The notes beneath the pieces are model-generated. The model did not search any database, had not been told where the DNA came from, and saw only the letters and a list, made by a program, of their open reading frames with translations. Of a stretch of 25,334 nt of DNA, positions 20,712 through 25,334 are shown one piece after another. The position numbers were made by a program, and so were the translations under genes. Position 1 is the first letter of the stretch. Each line of letters begins with the position of its first letter. The DNA comes from Acanthaster planci (taxonomy: Eukaryota; Echinodermata; Asteroidea; Valvatida; Acanthasteridae): contig NW_019091408.1 in the NCBI RefSeq assembly GCF_001949145.1, forward strand, positions 1,629,758 through 1,655,091, read 5' to 3'.

Positions 20712-22502
20712 CTACGTCCTACATTCCACCAAGTTATGCGGTGCTATGTAGCCTCTGTAATAACAGGGGCTATCAGGGGCCTGTTTCGAGTGGTCCAGTT
20801 TGGCATAAATGACTTCTTGAGGTGGTTGCTCGAAATGATCTGACTCGTCATCCTCAGTAAACATCGGACCCAAAGTGATGACCGTTTCCCCCCTTTCGTC
20901 AACGTCAAGGCTGCACACGACGTCGGGCTGCAGAGACGACGACGAGACCGGCGAGACCGATGACACCGGCGAGACTGGTGAAACCGGCGGGGGAGGAGGC
21001 ATAGAGGACGGTGCCTTGGGCGCCGGCTGTGGCTTGTTTGTATCGAATGACGACTCGGAAGGATGATTGAGCTCCTCCACGTGCAGATACTGGCCAGTCA
21101 CAGGGAGATAGGAAGATTTCTCCCGCGGTTCCGTGTCTAGAAAAATATGTCCGTTGACATTTGGGGCCGGGTAAGGCTCGGTGTGGGTGTTCGATCCTAT
21201 AAGGGTGTTTCTAGTTTCGTCTGCGTTGTCAGACACAAAAGTGCTGTAACCATCCGCTGTCTGGTTCTCTTTCTCGTCGTCGTTCTCAGCTTTCTGTCTC
21301 ATTTTTCGTCTGTGTCTTCTCATCAGCACGAAAACGCAAACGATGAGGATGATCAGGCCAACACTAACTATGGTAAAAATGGACGTGGAAGTGTCAGGCA
21401 AAGCGTTTGGACTTCGAGCATTGTTCGAAGGGTCATTTGTGCTGACCGGCTTGGCTGGCTGATCACAAGGAAGAGGTGATTCGATGTCTACGAGAGCTCT
21501 ACCAGCGTAATCCTCGGGTGCCCGACAAGTTGCCTGTTCTTCACCGGTTGATTCGTGATTCTTGTACCACAACCTCAGGGATTCAGTGGAGCAGTTGCAG
21601 CTAAGTGGGTTCTGCTCGAACGTAACAGTGATGTCTCGCTTTTCTAACCTCCTCAAAAGAAAAAGGTTGTCTCCGACTGACTGTATTTCATTGTCTGCAA
21701 GCGTTAAACGGTTCAGTTGTGGCATGCCTACAATTGGTGCCACGGAAGTGATGCGGTTTGAGTTGAGTTTGAGCTGCTTCAGGTTTGATAATTCAGAGAA
21801 AGCGTCGCTGTCGAGGGCTTCGATGCGGTTCTCGCTCAGGTCGAGGACTTCCAACGTACCCAGTCCCGAAAATGTCTCACTGGCGATTCTGGAGATGACA
21901 TTCTTCTTCAGAACCAAATTGACAAGACTGTTCATGCCTCGGAAGGCGCCAGCCTGGATGGAAGTGATCCGATTCTCCTCTATAGCCAAAGTTTTGACGA
22001 GACTCAGGGTTTCAAACACACCGGTGGTGATCTCGGTAATCTGGTTTGCTGTAAGCAACAGCCGATTGTGCAAGTTCGTCAGGTTTCGAAATACACCCTC
22101 GCGAAGGCTGGTGAGATTGTTTTTGTCAATATACAACGACTGCAGATTCTCTAGGTCACTAAAGACCCCCAAGGGGATATCTACTATCTCATTACCGCTC
22201 AGCAAGAGGATCACCAATTCCCTGAACCCAGAAAAGACTCCCGTGGGAAGCTGCTTAATGCGGTTTCGCTTCAGGTCCAAGATCATAGCTTTCTTACATT
22301 CCAGAGTATCCGGGATGGTCGTAAGTCCATAGCCGACACATGAGACGTCTGTATTATTAAAACACCCCTGAAGACAGCCTTCGTAGTTCCTCGGTGGATT
22401 GCCGCTTTCCGTGTCTGACACAGCCAGCACGGGTTCACGGTGAGACACCAGAAGAACTTGGAGAAGCAGAAAAAGTCCCTTCACGGTGTTATCTCTTGCC
22501 AT
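20712..22502 (-). CDS. Single-exon LRR type I membrane receptor with ITIM-like tail
   Basis: The intact frame of 596 residues starts at the ATG at 22502 (context ATCATGG). A GTG three codons upstream is in frame but is not a likely start. Residues 1-27 are a signal peptide with core GLFLLLQVLLVS. The LRRNT cap has Cys at 43, 47, 55 and 69. About nine LRRs span 72-288 with LxxLxLxxNxI spacing. The LRRCT cap has Cys at 302, 304, 326 and 346. The transmembrane helix is about 374-394, followed by a basic stop-transfer stretch (RRHRRK). The roughly 200-residue tail has SSYLPV and VIYAKL (both fit S/I/V/L-x-Y-x-x-V/L/I, the ITIM consensus) and a Pro/Ser/Val-rich stretch around 500-523. I infer a cell-surface adhesion or immune-type receptor that could recruit SH2 phosphatases when phosphorylated. 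The ligand and exact family are unknown. Confidence 0.92.
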   Translation of the reverse strand: MARDNTVKGLFLLLQVLLVSHREPVLAVSDTESGNPPRNYEGCLQGCFNNTDVSCVGYGLTTIPDTLECKKAMILDLKRNRIKQLPTGVFSGFRELVILLLSGNEIVDIPLGVFSDLENLQSLYIDKNNLTSLREGVFRNLTNLHNRLLLTANQITEITTGVFETLSLVKTLAIEENRITSIQAGAFRGMNSLVNLVLKKNVISRIASETFSGLGTLEVLDLSENRIEALDSDAFSELSNLKQLKLNSNRITSVAPIVGMPQLNRLTLADNEIQSVGDNLFLLRRLEKRDITVTFEQNPLSCNCSTESLRLWYKNHESTGEEQATCRAPEDYAGRALVDIESPLPCDQPAKPVSTNDPSNNARSPNALPDTSTSIFTIVSVGLIILIVCVFVLMRRHRRKMRQKAENDDEKENQTADGYSTFVSDNADETRNTLIGSNTHTEPYPAPNVNGHIFLDTEPREKSSYLPVTGQYLHVEELNHPSESSFDTNKPQPAPKAPSSMPPPPPVSPVSPVSSVSPVSSSSLQPDVVCSLDVDERGETVITLGPMFTEDDESDHFEQPPQEVIYAKLDHSKQAPDSPCYYRGYIAPHNLVECRT

Positions 22503-25334
22503 GATGAGCACCCTCGATGCAGTGTGTGGATCACTTTGATTTGTTCAGACTCCAGAAGATAAGGAACTTGTCACAAATTCACAAGGACGCCCCACAGCAA
22601 CACGAGGAGGAGCTCTGTATTTAGTCAAGGGGAAAGAAGGAAACTGCACTAAGTTCAAGAGCACAGGCAACTTATAGTTGTCCATCGGTGATTTTACCAG
22701 TCTATTCACAGGCAAAAACGTGGCGCGTTGGCTACCAATCTACATTAACGACTGCCCAGTTTTAACAACTTTTCAGAGAGATTACATTTCAATGTATGAC
22801 CCTGACTAAGATCACCAATTAGAGTGGTGTGTCAGCTCTATACGGAAGCTAAACGAGCATAATCTAAAAACTAAATGAAACAAACGAATGCACCAAACCT
22901 TGGAGTAACTGTTTATGCAAGAGCTCTTAGTGAAGGGAGATCTATATATCAATTCGCACTGTGCAAAACATTAAAAGGAAAGTGAAACTTTCCATTAATT
23001 ATACACGTCGAGCTGCAGGAAATAAAACAACACATTTCCCCCGGGTAAGATTGCAGTGGTTATCAACTGTACCGGTACTTAAAGGGACGCATCGACCTGA
23101 AACCAAATTCATGGCTATATATACTACGCAAAGAAATTTTGTCTAGCACTGAAATAATTATTTGCACAACAAAAATGTTACAAGCCCCAAAGTCTTGACG
23201 TGGTGTGTTGCTTTTAATTGGCTGATGCTCTGCAAAGTTACGTTTGCTTTTGTGCATAAAGGCCCCAAAACCTTTCCAGTCTCTGGTCAGGGGCTGGCTC
23301 CAAGTGGTGCTACGACGCGTTTTTTCCCTCATACGTGCTTTAGAACATATGGCCTTGCTACTATGAGAAGTGTGAATAAATAAGTTAGCACCAACAAAAA
23401 GACCAAAAATATAACAAGAACTGACAACTTGTTTTGGGGGCAATATTCTCAGTGTTCTTCTCACTCAAACAGCAGGTTTCTAATACAGGACTGGCGTCAT
23501 CTGAAAAAGAGTGACTGACTTTTAATATATGAAGCCTAGGGGGACTCTTTACTGTATATATTACTCAATCGGGCCCCATCTAAAAGACGTTAAAATTACG
23601 CAGCAGCAGGGTTCCAGTCTATCAAGCAAGTTTGGCAGCTTTTGGATATCGTATATTATACCTTATTAAAAACTTGTTTATTTTGCCGACACGCAGGCAC
23701 GGGTCTACGGCGACGCGCGGCGCGCACTGACCAGAAACTGGAGATTTTTTTTGGGGGGGGGGTAAGATTTTCTGCAAAGTAGATCAACAAAATTGTGTTC
23801 TGGTTCTTGGATCGTGTGATGGACTACAACTTAAAGGCCCTAATACAGCAGCGAATGCAGATAACCTTCACTTGGGGAGTAACAGGAAGTTTTCATAACA
23901 CTCGTATACTATTATCGGTGGGGTCAAATTCGAACTGTGGGATGTAAGGAGTAAATCTGGAGGTTTTTAGCACCCAAACAGCGAGTTGAGAGCCCCCGTC
24001 AACAAGCCACTGATCACAGTTTGGAAAAAAGGGGCTTCACAAAAATACGCCCAGCGAAGATTTTATGAAGCAATTTTTGTTTCAACTTCAAAGCATTGCA
24101 CTTCCAGAAGTCGGCAAAAAAAACGTTTAAAGTCAAATTCCCGGGCCTAGTGAATAACAATGTCCAACTGTTTAAAGTATTTGGTTTCAAACTGGAACTA
24201 CACCTTGCTTTTAAGGTCATAGCTCAAATAAACAAACTTAAAACGCAAAATCCCTTTAGATAACATATTTCAATCCTTTTCAACACTTGTACTATTGCTT
24301 TTGTACACTGGCAATCACGAACAAAGTAGTAACTCGTTTATATTTCCTCGTATGCTATATGTTCTTTTTACTGCTCACTGAAAAACATGGTGCATAGTTC
24401 CATTCAGTGGCGTGTTTTTTAAATTTTAGTTGCAAGTTCTTATTCGTTGTTATGGCAATCAATTTGAAATTTTGGTCGCCATATTAATTTGTCTTGCGAA
24501 ACCAATTACCATGTGCTCAAGCATCTCCTGTGTCCTCAAGATCAAATGATATATGCAGAGAGTTGTCTAACGGAGAAAAACGGAACCACAGACAATTGCT
24601 GTCGGCATCACCCCGCCAATCAGTCTTTTTACATACAAAATATGGCCTAGCTACTCCAATAGGTGAAAATATATATTAACGAGACCCAAAACATAAAGTC
24701 ATTTAATAGTTTAAAAAGTGGAAGCTCAAAAAAACGGTGAACAAATTAAAGCAATGCATTTAAAACATTCAAAGACCAATATTTTCCTCCTGTTAATTTT
24801 GTGTGCGCCTTGAATGAATTAGGGCTGTTCCAAATTTCCAAATATTCCATCCCTTATCGAGTATTCGATTGCTTTTCGATTTCGAATATTTGAATGTAAA
24901 ATTCATGAAAAAAAGAAGGTAAAGTTTTCTTGTAAATGAGAAAATTTGTACTGTAGAAGCTTGTTTCTGGCAGAATCCAAACACTTGAAAGGTAGCAGCT
25001 GATATGACAAAGTCCATCAGAATCCCCTATGAAAACAATGTACAATGTATTCCACTGAAGTGAAGATCGAACATTCAAAAAGTCAATTATTCGCGTTTGA
25101 CATGTTTTCAAAACTTGATTTAAAAGAAAAAAATTTAAGCAGTTATGATTAATTATAAATGGATTCCCATTTCTTGAACATTTCAGTGTTTTAGGTGGTC
25201 AAGGCAGCACTACCAAGTCCATTTTTCATTTACAGAAAAATGCAAATTCCTCATTTGAGGCTTATCCTATCAGATTTAATTAAACTCATACTTTAATTTG
25301 AACTGACTAATTGTGGCTGCGGATATGCTACATC
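22503..25334. other. Upstream flank of the LRR receptor, no gene recognised
   Basis: The proximal 150 bases contain a weak TATA-like CTAAATA on the minus strand near 22620, but nothing firm. A T-run followed by ten or more G lies near 23745-23762. The rest is AT-rich with short unsupported open frames on both strands. No tRNA, repeat family member or exon was recognised. Confidence 0.55.

Noticed and set aside
21562-22332. 256-codon open frame on the plus strand
   Set aside because: It is antisense to the LRR receptor. The frame stays open because of the repeated LRR codons, and its translation has no recognisable features.
23063-23464. 133-codon minus-strand frame upstream of the receptor
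   Set aside because: No recognisable protein feature and no supporting start or splice context.
23745-23762. T-run followed by G-run
   Set aside because: A simple homopolymer junction; could be a sequencing or assembly artefact and carries no other signal.
1-25334. CRISPR array, bacterial operon or phage system
   Set aside because: No regularly spaced direct repeats, no ribosome-binding-site pattern and no dense coding. The intron-rich layout is animal.

Overview
The window is eukaryotic nuclear DNA from an animal. Genes are split by introns with GT-AG borders, coding density is low, and the introns are full of short transposon-like repeats. The gene content (a LOTUS/Tudor germ-granule protein and a single-exon leucine-rich-repeat receptor) and the many ACATGTA-type words fit an invertebrate deuterostome, perhaps a cephalochordate (amphioxus). 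That assignment is an inference; no marker in the window fixes the species.

Layout. Positions 388-17819 (minus strand) carry most of a TDRD7-like gene. Twelve coding exons could be assembled by reading splice sites; every junction keeps frame, and the gene runs off the left edge before its expected further Tudor domains. In order: the N-terminal LOTUS domain (exons 1-3), a disordered basic linker (exon 4), a second LOTUS domain most like the third one of vertebrate TDRD7 (exons 5-7), a large 1.4-kb exon (exon 8), and an extended Tudor domain (exons 9-12). About 1,190 residues are inside the window.

Exon 8 is the most unusual part. Vertebrate TDRD7 has only a short linker there. Here about 480 residues are present, with one convincing double-stranded-RNA-binding domain, a second weaker one, and three copies of an Arg-x-x-Arg-Phe/Ile-Cys/Gly-Leu/Val motif. 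That motif resembles the helices by which SARNP/Tho1 bind the helicase DDX39B/UAP56. The following Tudor domain has lost most of its methylarginine cage.

Positions 17820-20711 are intergenic. Positions 20712-22502 (minus) are an intronless gene for a 596-residue type I membrane receptor: signal peptide, LRR ectodomain capped by cysteine modules, one transmembrane helix, and a cytoplasmic tail with ITIM-like tyrosine motifs. Positions 22503-25334 are its upstream flank, with no gene recognised.

The TDRD7-like introns hold several non-autonomous mobile elements: four copies of a TTAA-flanked (piggyBac-like) MITE family, a tRNA-derived SINE with a 13-bp target duplication nested inside a foldback element, and three other inverted-repeat elements. 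The two genes are not obviously connected in function. One N base is present near 19384.
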